Positions 24,951 to 32,841 of a stretch of DNA of 64,000 nt are shown one piece after another. Positions within the stretch are counted from its first letter, which is position 1; every line of letters starts with the position of its first letter. The translations under genes were made by a program, and so were the position numbers. The stretch comes from Prevotella sp. UBA2711. GTDB lineage: Bacteria > Bacteroidota > Bacteroidia > Bacteroidales > Bacteroidaceae. The stretch lies in the NCBI GenBank assembly GCA_002354095.1, contig DEKX01000005.1:1-64000 (forward strand). The letters run 5' to 3'. The notes below the pieces were generated by a model. That model was given only the letters and a program-made list of their open reading frames with translations, was not told the DNA's origin and searched no databases.

Positions 24951-27900
24951 TCATGTCCCCGTGATTCTACGTTGGCACTTTATTTCGTCTATCTCCTGCA
25001 TAATGCGCTCTGTCTGCTGGAGTACATAGATGATTCTCTGATAGTGCTTAACATCCTCAAAACTGAGCGTCATGCCTTTGCGATCTTTGAGCCACTTCTG
25101 GGCGGGCTGGTAGCCTCCTATATAGAAGTTCCATGCTGATTCTGGCACACCTTCAAAGTATTGCTCGCTATTGATATAGACACGATTCTGCTCCCAGCGA
25201 TAGCAGTCTATTTGCATGGTGCCACCAATGGGGAACGATGTGCCTGTCGAATGAGGCAAATCTTCCATAAGGTGCAAATGCCGTAGTTCCTCGCCCTTTT
25301 CCACTAAGTCGCGGAATTTCTCCCAGTCTGTCGGATAAGGTATGCGTGGGAAGTCAATCTTCAGGAATTCTTTGTAACGCTCGCGATACGATGGACTGTG
25401 TAGCACGGCATAAATATAATCAAAGAGGGCTTGGGGATAAAGCACACCATTGTATTCTGACGTTGGGTCAACCAACATGTTGTCATCATAGCAAGGAAGA
25501 TAGTTCAAGCCTTTTGCTATCTTATCATACAATTCCTTGTTGAAATTGACAATGCGCTCTTCTTTACCCATGTTCTCCTTATAGATATAGAGAGGAAAAA
25601 CACTCATGCTGTCTGATGAAGAATCTAAATAGTGTCTATCTGATATATCGTGAGACACAGAAAAATACATAGTACTTAGTTGTCTGTTTTTAGAGGTGCA
25701 AAGCAACGAAATGTTTTCTTTCTTCATATTTTTCATTACCTGCTCTCTCGCTCTTTGTACCAACTTGGTATCATAATAGATATATCGCTTGTCGAATGGA
25801 CGATAAGCATAGTTCATTATCAAATTAGAATTGACGTCTGGTATTGTCGATAATAAGATTTCTCTACTTATATTGGTTAGATAATTGTCATTTCCTGTTG
25901 CTACACCAATACAATTTATCGTCATCAATTCATCTATCTTGAAACCTTTCTCGTAGTCTTCCTGTACGGAGAAGTTTTTGAAGACAAAGAAATCGTATGG
26001 TTTCTGTGGTCGCAGTTCTTTCCATTCTATATCTGTTAAACAATGATTATTCAAAAAGTCGTATTTAAAGTCACGATTTCCATATAAATCATGATGAAAA
26101 ACTTTGCATGCATCATTTGAAGTAATACCTTTCTTACAGAAGATATTGATACTCACACCTTGCATAATATCAAATACATTATCATCTTTACTTCCATCTG
26201 GAGCAACTTCTTTCTTACGAGTATTACCATGAAGGTCAAGAATGTATATTTTGTCAAACACTCGCATCAATTCTTTTCGCATCTGACGATGAATTAAGCC
26301 ATCTATAAAAGAATTGTTACTGATAAAAGCCAATACACCCTCGCCATTCTTCTCAATATAGTATTGTCCAAGTCTAATGAATTTAATATAATCGTCACCT
26401 AAGGGTTGAATATTACGTTCATTGAGATTCTTCTTATAATCTTCAAGCAACTTATTTATCCACTCCCCTTTATTCTGACTTGAAATACTATACGGTGGAT
26501 TACCAATCATCACCATTACAGGATAATCACGTTTGATGACATTAGCTTCCGTAGCCTCACGGCTGAGCCATTGGGCAAAGAGGGTACGAGGCTCGTTGTT
26601 GCTCTCTTCGAGAGAGTTTGTCAGATAGACATGCAGACGTTTGTCTGTCTTGTGCTGATAGCCCGTTTCTGAAAGCAGCATATCGAGCTTGATATGGGCC
26701 ACAGCATACGAAGCCATCAAAATTTCAAAACCATTGAGGCGAGGCAACAGGTGCTTCTCAACATATTCCTGCCAGATGCCTTGGTTGTCACGATAGCGGT
26801 CATAAATCTGATTGACCACCTCGGCAAGGAATGTGCCTGTACCTGTTGCAGGGTCAAGTATCTGTACACGATGGTATTTTTGCTTACCATGCTTCATACC
26901 ATCTTTTGTCCTTTTATCCTTACTCTGCTCAATAGCCTCATCTTTCTCTATCATAGAGTAATCAGCCAAGCCATCAGGCAAGCCAAACTCCTTCTGAAGA
27001 ATCTCGTCAACAGCCCTCACAATAAAACCTACAACAGGCTGAGGCGTGTACCAGACACCTTTCGACTTGCGCAACTTGGGATTGTATTCTGAAAGGAAGT
27101 CCTCGTAGAAATGAATCATGGGGTCATGGTGACGCTTGTCCTTGCTGTAGTTTGCCATCAGTTGCTTGAGGTCTGTGGCTTGGAATACCGTTACAAGGTC
27201 ATCAACCACCCACGCTATGCGCTCGTCAAGGTCATTCCCTGCCAAGTTGTTGAAAATCTGACGTAGGAACGGATTGGTCTTTGGAATCAAACGGGCGGCC
27301 TCCTCACGACTAAAATTCTCTGGTGTGTCATCATGCAAACGGGCAGCAAACATACCATAAGCTATAGTCTGGGCATAGATATCAGCAAAGTCAGACTTTT
27401 TCAGTTCCTGTATCAGAATATCTTTGAAGGCTTTATACTGAGCTTGCAGATTGTCATTGTCATAACTCTGCGTCTCATCATTCATCGCTGTTTCGATAAT
27501 GTTAGCCAGCAGTCGGGCTTTTCCAGCCATCAGTTTTGCCAAACGCGAAGCGGATGTGATTCGCTGGATGGCAGACACGCCCAAATGCTGAATCATGGAG
27601 AGGAATTTGTCCTCGGTTTCAGCAATACCAACAATCTTTTCGCCTTTAATTTCTGCAATCCTCACGCTGTCCACAAACTCCCCATGCTCATAAAGGTGGA
27701 AGTCCAGATAGTCTGTAAAGATGATATAGTCGAGTGCTTGCTTATAGCGGTCGAATTGCTCCTTGTGGGCATTCTTGTTACGTCCGTCCAAGTCGTTGTC
27801 GTTCACATCTTTTGCCTCCACAAAAAACACTGGCAGATGGTCTTTCTCCCGCTGAATAATATAGTCAGGTGCACCACACTCAAAATGGGCAGGTTCATTC

Positions 27901-28034
27901 GTTACAACCATCTTAGGCAACAGGCTCTGCAACAGGTCTTTAAGAGCAGGGCGGTAAGAATGTTCGCGAGCAAGCCCTGTCTTGTACTGTTTGTTCAGTT
28001 CGTCAATATATAGTTTCAGGCTATCTGTCTTCAT
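24951..28034 (-). CDS. Type IIG/ISP-like restriction-modification enzyme
   Basis: A 1027-residue single-chain nuclease-methyltransferase. The N-terminal PD-(D/E)XK nuclease has GAPDYII (D57) and FFVEAKD (E73, K75). A helical linker follows (about 90-320), then GVWYTPQPVV (326-335), SAM motif DPATGTGTF (394-402) and the N6-adenine motif NPPY (512-515). The C-terminal ~350 residues resemble the specificity domain of Type ISP enzymes. True Type ISP proteins (~1600 residues) carry a helicase between nuclease and methylase; it is absent here. Last gene of a four-gene reverse operon. Confidence 0.88.
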   Translation of the reverse strand: MKTDSLKLYIDELNKQYKTGLAREHSYRPALKDLLQSLLPKMVVTNEPAHFECGAPDYIIQREKDHLPVFFVEAKDVNDNDLDGRNKNAHKEQFDRYKQALDYIIFTDYLDFHLYEHGEFVDSVRIAEIKGEKIVGIAETEDKFLSMIQHLGVSAIQRITSASRLAKLMAGKARLLANIIETAMNDETQSYDNDNLQAQYKAFKDILIQELKKSDFADIYAQTIAYGMFAARLHDDTPENFSREEAARLIPKTNPFLRQIFNNLAGNDLDERIAWVVDDLVTVFQATDLKQLMANYSKDKRHHDPMIHFYEDFLSEYNPKLRKSKGVWYTPQPVVGFIVRAVDEILQKEFGLPDGLADYSMIEKDEAIEQSKDKRTKDGMKHGKQKYHRVQILDPATGTGTFLAEVVNQIYDRYRDNQGIWQEYVEKHLLPRLNGFEILMASYAVAHIKLDMLLSETGYQHKTDKRLHVYLTNSLEESNNEPRTLFAQWLSREATEANVIKRDYPVMVMIGNPPYSISSQNKGEWINKLLEDYKKNLNERNIQPLGDDYIKFIRLGQYYIEKNGEGVLAFISNNSFIDGLIHRQMRKELMRVFDKIYILDLHGNTRKKEVAPDGSKDDNVFDIMQGVSINIFCKKGITSNDACKVFHHDLYGNRDFKYDFLNNHCLTDIEWKELRPQKPYDFFVFKNFSVQEDYEKGFKIDELMTINCIGVATGNDNYLTNISREILLSTIPDVNSNLIMNYAYRPFDKRYIYYDTKLVQRAREQVMKNMKKENISLLCTSKNRQLSTMYFSVSHDISDRHYLDSSSDSMSVFPLYIYKENMGKEERIVNFNKELYDKIAKGLNYLPCYDDNMLVDPTSEYNGVLYPQALFDYIYAVLHSPSYRERYKEFLKIDFPRIPYPTDWEKFRDLVEKGEELRHLHLMEDLPHSTGTSFPIGGTMQIDCYRWEQNRVYINSEQYFEGVPESAWNFYIGGYQPAQKWLKDRKGMTLSFEDVKHYQRIIYVLQQTERIMQEIDEIKCQRRITGT

Positions 28035-28062
28035 ATTGTTCTGATTTGAGTGTGGTAATAAT

Positions 28063-29868
28063 CTATAATGCGTTGAAATATGCTTTTACTTTCTGTGCCA
28101 TCAGTTTTCGTCTGGCCTCCAGGAATGAATGATAATCAGCAACGTCCATGTTGATAATCTCTCGCGGTATGCAGTTCTCGTCAAGATTGGCATAAAGTTC
28201 GTCCATCGACCTCATCGTAGTGTAGGCAGAATCTTTGCCTGCTTCGATGGCAGTAACAACCTCTCCGAGATACACCTTTGGGGCTTTCTTGCCTACTGCG
28301 ACATTTACGGGTTTGCTGAGATAGGTGTAGTTGGCCACCTGGTTGTATTCCATCGTAGAGTTCATCTGATTGTCCTTCAGGTATTGACGTGGAAATATAT
28401 GATGGATGTCGGCAGAACTTAACAGGTCACGTACTTTTGACCCTGTACTGAGGAAAGATGCATCAACACTCTTGCATTGTGCAGCCAGATAGACGTTGAA
28501 GGCGGGCGAATTACTGGCTGTAGTTTCCAGTCTCTGTACGTATGTAACATTCCAGAACGTATCAGAGAGGTTGGCCATCACCTCGTTGTAGAACACAAGG
28601 AACCCCTTTTCACGAATAGAACGCAAGTCCGACTCCATTGCTGTCTCAGGACTTGAAGCGTATCGTCCAGTCAGCACAGACATCACGTACCATTTTTGCA
28701 CATAGTGAGATACTTTCAGCTTGTCGATGCTTGCATCTTTACGAAGCCTTAGGAAGAGCATATAGGCAAAGTCGAGTGCCATACGTCCCTTCACTAGTCT
28801 ACTACTAATAAAGCCTGCTCCTTTCAAGCATTCTACGAACTGCTCATACAAATATTTATTAAACACATCCTTCACACCTTCTATCAGGTTAGCAAACGTC
28901 TCTTCCATGATTGCTTTTTCATAGGTTCTGCTCTCAAAGTTTCTACCATGAAGCAAGTCGGTAAGGTTCGCCATTTTGCCACGATAGTATTTTGAAGTGA
29001 ACGCTATTCGCAGTACGTCATCGAATGTCTGTGCAAAGAGTTTGGTATCAGCATCTGCCAGCCATTTAATCATGGGATAATACTCTGATGCCACAAATTC
29101 TGTGTCCTTATCTATTAGGCTGATGAAATTATGATTGATGTAAAGATGGCAGAAATAGTCAATAGCCTTTCTGAGCATGTTGCCTCCAAACTCATCATCG
29201 GCGGCGATTGTTGACATCACGAAGTCTGCCTGTGTCAAAGAAGCTCCTTTGCTGTTGATACGGATAAAAATTTCCGTTACCTTATCAATAGTTAGTTCTT
29301 TATTCAGATTGATAACTCCAATAGGTGCATTTTTGATGTCTCGTACTCGTTCTAAGAGGGCATTCAATTTCTTTGGTTCCATGTCAGGATTCTCCTGACA
29401 GAATTTGGGAATGAAATCGAAGGCATTATACTCGTTTGAGAACAGATAGGCAATATCTTTTATCCATTTTTTATCCTTCAGAATGGCAGCACTTTGAACC
29501 TCAAAACATGGTTCACCAATAGCTGCTGCATATGGATTAAAAGATATACACCTTACTTTCTCTTTGAAATCTTTGTCAATAACAGGCAAGCCTACGATGG
29601 ATGTCATCAAGGCCGTGATGCGCTGTTGACCGTCAATCATGATTTTCTTACCGATAGTCTTTTCACCATTCTTATCGACAGTATCTGGATTTTGCCAGAT
29701 AATCAAGTAACCAATAGGATAGCCATTATAGAGTGAATCTATTAAGTCGCGTATTTGATCACTTTTCCAAACAAAGGGACGCTGTATTTCTGGAATAGAA
29801 ATCTCCTTATTCTTTATGAATCCAAGAACATTGTCAATAGTGAGGTTATTTACAGAATATTGTGGCAT
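28063..29868 (-). CDS. DUF262/GmrSD-like nuclease
   Basis: A 601-residue protein. The N-terminal DUF262 (ParB-like) domain has SIPEIQRPFVW (24-34) and the catalytic-type DGQQRITAL (79-87). The C-terminal HNH-type region has HHIFP (489-493) with YNQVANYTYLSKPVN, as in DUF1524. This is the GmrS+GmrD architecture of Type IV restriction, which cuts modified phage DNA. The ATG at 29868 (MPQYSVNNLTIDNVL) is chosen over an upstream in-frame start at 29937 that overlaps the HNH gene. It lies 28 bases before the restriction-modification gene. Confidence 0.85.
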   Translation of the reverse strand: MPQYSVNNLTIDNVLGFIKNKEISIPEIQRPFVWKSDQIRDLIDSLYNGYPIGYLIIWQNPDTVDKNGEKTIGKKIMIDGQQRITALMTSIVGLPVIDKDFKEKVRCISFNPYAAAIGEPCFEVQSAAILKDKKWIKDIAYLFSNEYNAFDFIPKFCQENPDMEPKKLNALLERVRDIKNAPIGVINLNKELTIDKVTEIFIRINSKGASLTQADFVMSTIAADDEFGGNMLRKAIDYFCHLYINHNFISLIDKDTEFVASEYYPMIKWLADADTKLFAQTFDDVLRIAFTSKYYRGKMANLTDLLHGRNFESRTYEKAIMEETFANLIEGVKDVFNKYLYEQFVECLKGAGFISSRLVKGRMALDFAYMLFLRLRKDASIDKLKVSHYVQKWYVMSVLTGRYASSPETAMESDLRSIREKGFLVFYNEVMANLSDTFWNVTYVQRLETTASNSPAFNVYLAAQCKSVDASFLSTGSKVRDLLSSADIHHIFPRQYLKDNQMNSTMEYNQVANYTYLSKPVNVAVGKKAPKVYLGEVVTAIEAGKDSAYTTMRSMDELYANLDENCIPREIINMDVADYHSFLEARRKLMAQKVKAYFNAL

Positions 29869-29888
29869 ATAATGAATATTATTGATAG

Positions 29889-30491
29889 TTAAATATAAAA
29901 TTCTGGTTGTGGATAGTCGAGAGGTATGTACTGCCATTTGAAGGGCAAATCCATTTCTTCTAATTCTTCTGCATGTTTATCCATTAGTCCGTTATCTATG
30001 CTGTAAAGATAGATGTTCTTCAGATAATGGATAAGGATATTAAGTGGTGGCCATTCTTTTCGAATCTCAGCATACCACTCAAACAAGTCCATGTTCCCTT
30101 TTGATGAGTTGCATGTTTTGCACACCATGATAATGTTGTCCATATCGTTGGCCCCACCTTTGCTTCTTGGGAAAACGTGGTCTTTTGTCAGTTTCGATGG
30201 CTCCATCTCCTGGCCACAATACCAGCAGTAGTTGTTCTCCTTAATCTTCGCTACGTTGAACTCAAGTAAATCGTGAATGTTCCACCGCCCTTCTTTATAA
30301 GCCTTGAAAGCTTTGGCACGTATCATGTAGCAAGATTTGTCGTATTTCGCTTTGCCCATGTTAAGCGCTGCACAAAGCATCTGCAAATTGGCATAAGACC
30401 AAAACAAGTATTCGCCAAAGTTTGCAAACTTCGAGTAATGCTTCTCTTTCAGTCGTGCAATTACATCCTTCATAATTTCTTGCTGAAACAC
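29889..30491 (-). CDS. HNH endonuclease
   Basis: A 200-residue zinc-bound HNH nuclease: CWYC (C89, C92), KDHVFPRSKGG with D104-H105, N119, and CKTCNSSKG (C124, C127, N128). The ~85-residue N-terminal helical part and the C-terminal part are not recognised. It lies 8 bases after DUF2442-HTH and 20 before DUF262, so it is clearly in the same transcript. It may be an effector of the defence operon or a homing-type remnant; the tight spacing favours the former. Confidence 0.87.
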   Translation of the reverse strand: MFQQEIMKDVIARLKEKHYSKFANFGEYLFWSYANLQMLCAALNMGKAKYDKSCYMIRAKAFKAYKEGRWNIHDLLEFNVAKIKENNYCWYCGQEMEPSKLTKDHVFPRSKGGANDMDNIIMVCKTCNSSKGNMDLFEWYAEIRKEWPPLNILIHYLKNIYLYSIDNGLMDKHAEELEEMDLPFKWQYIPLDYPQPEFYI

Positions 30492-30499
30492 ACTATAGT

Positions 30500-30907
30500 T
30501 TAGAAGCAGGCAGCTATCATCTCTTTACCCAGTTTATGAATATGGGCAAGGATTTCACTTTCCCTCTCAGCAGAAGGCTTCTTGAAGCCATTGATATAGT
30601 TACGCAGCAGTGTAGCGTTCATCCCAATGGAACGGGCGAACTCTGCCACGTTGATTTCCTTATGAGTAAGGAAGAAACGCTGAAGGGCTGATGGCTCTGA
30701 ATCTTCATAGGCAAAGCTCTCAAAACTGATGTCTTCATCGAGACTATGCCAATGGATGCCGTCATAGCCAAAGGTGTATTGGCTACGTTCGTCGTCGGAT
30801 GCTGCCCTCAACTTGGGGTACCAGAGCAGCGACTGGCTGTACTCCTTTCCCTCTTCGTCTCTGCCGAATATATGATCAGCATTAAACCAAATCTTTGTAA
30901 TCTTCAT
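30500..30907 (-). CDS. DUF2442-HTH regulator/antitoxin-like protein
   Basis: A 135-residue protein. Residues 1-72 match DUF2442 (IWFNADHIFGRDEEGKEYSQSL, SLDEDISFESFAYED). About 75-130 form a helix-turn-helix (EINVAEFARSIGMNATLLRNYINGFKKPS). DUF2442 proteins are often encoded next to DUF4160 proteins, and a DUF4160-like tail lies 15 bases upstream. It is first in the operon, where an autoregulator would be expected. Confidence 0.85.
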   Translation of the reverse strand: MKITKIWFNADHIFGRDEEGKEYSQSLLWYPKLRAASDDERSQYTFGYDGIHWHSLDEDISFESFAYEDSEPSALQRFFLTHKEINVAEFARSIGMNATLLRNYINGFKKPSAERESEILAHIHKLGKEMIAACF

Positions 30908-30922
30908 AACGTATCCCCCTAT

Positions 30923-31010
30923 GTTAACTATTAAAATGCTCCTCCCAACGCTTGATAATCAGGTCGGCATTCTCATCGATGACCGCCTTAATCTTCTTCA
31001 GGTCATTTCT
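30923..31010 (-). pseudogene. DUF4160-like gene, 3' relic
   Basis: Minus-strand codons read NDLKKIKAVIDENADLI and end KRWEEHFNS, like the C-terminus of DUF4160 proteins. Immediately upstream in the same frame comes ATG AGA TAG (31019-31011). The original start and tail therefore remain and the middle is deleted. It is the former partner of DUF2442. Confidence 0.6.
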
Positions 31011-31034
31011 CTATCTCATTTTATAGTGACTGTG

Positions 31035-31065
31035 CAAAGATAGGAATTATTTTCGATACCAACAA
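31035..31065 (-). promoter_or_regulatory. Promoter of the defence operon
   Basis: CAAAGATA at 31035-31042 reads TATCTTTG on the minus strand. TTG (CAA at 31063-31065) lies 20 bases away as -33. Transcription should begin near 31031, 12 bases before the old DUF4160 start codon. Confidence 0.7.
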
Positions 31066-31085
31066 CTTTTTATGCCAAAAATATG

Positions 31086-31114
31086 TTGCATCTGGTAAAT
31101 TTTAGCTATCTTTG
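31086..31114 (+). promoter_or_regulatory. Promoter of candidate ncRNA
   Basis: TTG at 31086-31088 and TATCTTTG at 31107-31114 are spaced by 18 bases. It is divergent to the defence operon promoter. Confidence 0.6.
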
Positions 31115-31117
31115 CAC

Positions 31118-31238
31118 CGCATAAGTGCAGAACAGATGATGATACTCTTCTGAGCGAAGGGCGAGTTTGTGGAAGACCTGCCTATGAACTAAAGGGATAT
31201 CGAAACAGGGACTTTCAAGGGGAGTATCCTTTTTCTTT
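31118..31238 (+). ncRNA. Candidate structured small RNA
   Basis: Between a promoter and a T-rich end lies a ~120-base segment without an open frame. GATACTCTTCT (31141-31151) can pair over 11 positions with AGGGGAGTATC (31218-31228), two of them G-U, closing a ~66-base interior in which AGTTTGT and ATGAACT can also pair. TTTTTCTTT follows, so the closing stem can act as terminator. I cannot match it to 6S, SRP RNA or another known family. Confidence 0.45.
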
Positions 31239-31239
31239 G

Positions 31240-31274
31240 CCTTGCTTTGGGGGTACACTCACCCTAAAAGCAAG
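31240..31274. repeat. Long hairpin after the candidate ncRNA
   Basis: CCTTGCTTT (31240-31248) pairs with AAAGCAAGG (31267-31275 region) and, after one mismatch, GGGGT with ACCCT, around a short loop. It is flanked by CTTTTTCTTTG and AAATGAAGAGAAAAAG. Both flanks recur, in the same order but 1.1 kb apart, at 23795 and 24885. Confidence 0.55.
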
Positions 31275-31306
31275 GAAATGAAGAGAAAAAGCTGAGGAAT
31301 AAGAAA

Positions 31307-31333
31307 ACGCTCCGTGCCTTGAGGCACAGAGCG
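31307..31333 (-). terminator. Terminator of the HU-like gene
   Basis: On the minus strand CGCTC-GTGCC and GGCAC-GAGCG form an 11-position stem with one mismatch and a 4-base loop, followed by TTTTCTTATT. Confidence 0.75.
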
Positions 31334-31406
31334 TAAGATGAAGAGGATTCGCATTCACTACATGAGCGTTGATGCGATAGTTTCTGAACGTAACATTCCA
31401 GTTGCT

Positions 31407-32033
31407 TTACCCTTCGGCACTGGGACCTGAGGCATTGCCGCCGCCTGTACCTGAACCACTTGACGAGCCGCTGACGGAGGGGAAACCACCGGCGCTGCGG
31501 AACTCCGACAGGGTACACTTCTGCGAGAGCCACTTCTTCTTGGTCTTGTCGGTGACCTCAGGCGTCAGGTCAACAGCCTTGGCGCGACATACCAGGTTGA
31601 TGACGGGCTGCACCTGCATCTTCAGGAACGACTTCGAAGTCAGGTCGTTCAGATCGTCACTCTGCGGACGGAAGCGCAAGTGCACACCAGACAGCGCGTC
31701 CAGCGGGTTCACCTTCGAATCCAGCAACTGCGACTTCAACAGACCGTTCTTCTTGTTCTCTGCCGTGGGGTAGAAAATTCCCAGTCCGTCAATCTTCACG
31801 GGCTGACCCTGAGCCACGAGCTCGGGAATGCACTCACCCAGCTTCTTGATGACGGCTGCGATGGCCTCAGTGCCTACGGCACAGTTGTGATGGGTGATGT
31901 GGTTGACGAGACCCTCGGTGGAGAGCACCTCAGCGGTAGCTACCTCCAGGTAGTACTTGCCATAGGCTGACGACATGGCCTCGTTCTGATTCAACTTGAT
32001 GTTAATGGGCATTTGAATATTGTTTATTGCCAT
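31407..32033 (-). CDS. HU-like (histone-like) DNA-binding protein
   Basis: A 208-residue protein of the Bacteroidetes HU-like group. Residues ~1-130 are the HU-type fold (INIKLNQNEAMSSAYGKYYLEV, THHNCAVGTEAI, VKIDGLGIFYPTAENKK). A Lys-rich segment follows, then a Ser/Gly-rich tail ending GPSAEG. These genes are multi-copy in Bacteroidales, usually beside an N-acetylmuramoyl-alanine amidase; here only that amidase's last codons remain at 32790. Promoter and terminator are both visible. Confidence 0.88.
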   Translation of the reverse strand: MAINNIQMPINIKLNQNEAMSSAYGKYYLEVATAEVLSTEGLVNHITHHNCAVGTEAIAAVIKKLGECIPELVAQGQPVKIDGLGIFYPTAENKKNGLLKSQLLDSKVNPLDALSGVHLRFRPQSDDLNDLTSKSFLKMQVQPVINLVCRAKAVDLTPEVTDKTKKKWLSQKCTLSEFRSAGGFPSVSGSSSGSGTGGGNASGPSAEG

Positions 32034-32105
32034 AATTCTGATTGTTTTTTTAGAATTGATAATAAGTTAGTTAACACGCTGTCCGTTGGTACCTTTCAGA
32101 CGATG

Positions 32106-32149
32106 CAAAATTACAAAGAAAAGGGCTGCCTCGCAAGAAAAGCAGCCCT
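32106..32149 (-). promoter_or_regulatory. HU-like gene promoter overlapping a terminator
   Basis: CAAAATTA at 32106-32113 reads TAATTTTG on the minus strand; CAA at 32134-32136 gives the -33 TTG, spaced by 20. The stem AGGGCTGC (32122-32129)/GCAGCCCT (32142-32149) is followed on the minus strand by TTTTCTTTG, so it can end upstream minus transcripts. The -33 box lies in its loop. Confidence 0.6.
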
Positions 32150-32326
32150 GATAACGAAGCGGAAACGAAGTTACGCTTGCAAGTGGCTGATTGTCAGTTG
32201 GATGCAGACCCCTCTGCCAACCATGATTCCACCTCCTGCTCCAGTGCGCTGTTCCTCATCACCTTCACGGTGGCTTTGGGGAACATAACTTTTTAAATTT
32301 GTAAATAATTTACTCCAATTTTTAAA
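32150..32326. other. Non-coding stretch beside the large inverted repeat
   Basis: No gene is supported. A minus frame from 32503 to 32171 starts inside the inverted repeat, crosses the A/T core and encodes repetitive PTPELP-like residues; I regard it as chance. Confidence 0.4.
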
Positions 32327-32497
32327 ACTCCCGACTCCCGACTCCCGAACTCCCGTTTTCCGTGTTTTCAACATCCCAGAAATAAGAAATAAATTTTTAT
32401 ATTTATATAATATATATATTATATATAATATAATTTTAAATTCTCTTTCTTTCAAAAATGCACATTTCGGGAGTTCGGGAGTCGGGAGTCCGGGAGT
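32327..32497. repeat. Large inverted repeat of GACTCCC units around an A/T core
   Basis: The left arm (32327-32355) consists of tandem ACTCCCG units. The right arm (32468-32497) is its reverse complement with one extra base. The 112-base centre includes more than 50 bp of pure A/T (about 32386-32442). The structure could extrude as a cruciform or be the ends of a small non-autonomous element. It lies between the HU-like gene and the amidase remnant. Confidence 0.85.
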
Positions 32498-32556
32498 CTC
32501 CACCCTTTACGGATTAGAATCTCCATGTCCCCATAGGGGGGCAATGTTAGAAATTC

Positions 32557-32789
32557 TTATCGACTGCGACTTAAAGTTTTTACCCTCCTTCGTCTGGCGA
32601 TCCTGCACTTACGGGTCACCAGACTTTCCGTCAGGACTTTCCATGCGCACGAAGCGCAACATACCTTAATGCGAATCCCCGCGGGATTTCTCACAAAGGC
32701 GAAGTCTGCGCCGTCCGCAGAATTTCTCCGCCTGCTGGAGAGATTATCTCCCCTTACGGCAGAGAATTTCTCCGCCCTATCCGCCTTGA
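32557..32789. other. Non-coding repeat-like DNA replacing the amidase body
   Basis: GC-rich sequence with internal copies: GCAGAATTTCTCCGCC at 32717 and GCAGAGAATTTCTCCGCC at 32759, separated by a GGAGAGATTATCTCC palindrome. A minus frame of 93 codons spans it but looks like translated repeat. It stands exactly where the body of the amidase gene should be. Confidence 0.5.
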
Positions 32790-32834
32790 GCCTGTCCGTG
32801 CTTCGATGTCTATAAAGAGTTTGGTAATTGGTAA
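32790..32834 (+). pseudogene. Last codons of a second amidase gene
   Basis: Fourteen codons reading ACPCFDVYKEFGNW and a stop, the typical C-terminus of Bacteroidales N-acetylmuramoyl-alanine amidases. The first 19 bases are identical to the relic near 390. Its own terminator follows at 32842. The rest of the gene is gone. Confidence 0.65.
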
Positions 32835-32841
32835 ACAAAAA

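Noticed and set aside
31118..31238. 6S RNA or SRP RNA
   Set aside because: The rod with a central bubble and the GGAAG/GCAGC-type SRP loop are not evident; left as an unassigned candidate.
32171..32503. A 110-codon reverse frame through the large inverted repeat
   Set aside because: Its codons translate the repeat and the A/T core; a chance frame.
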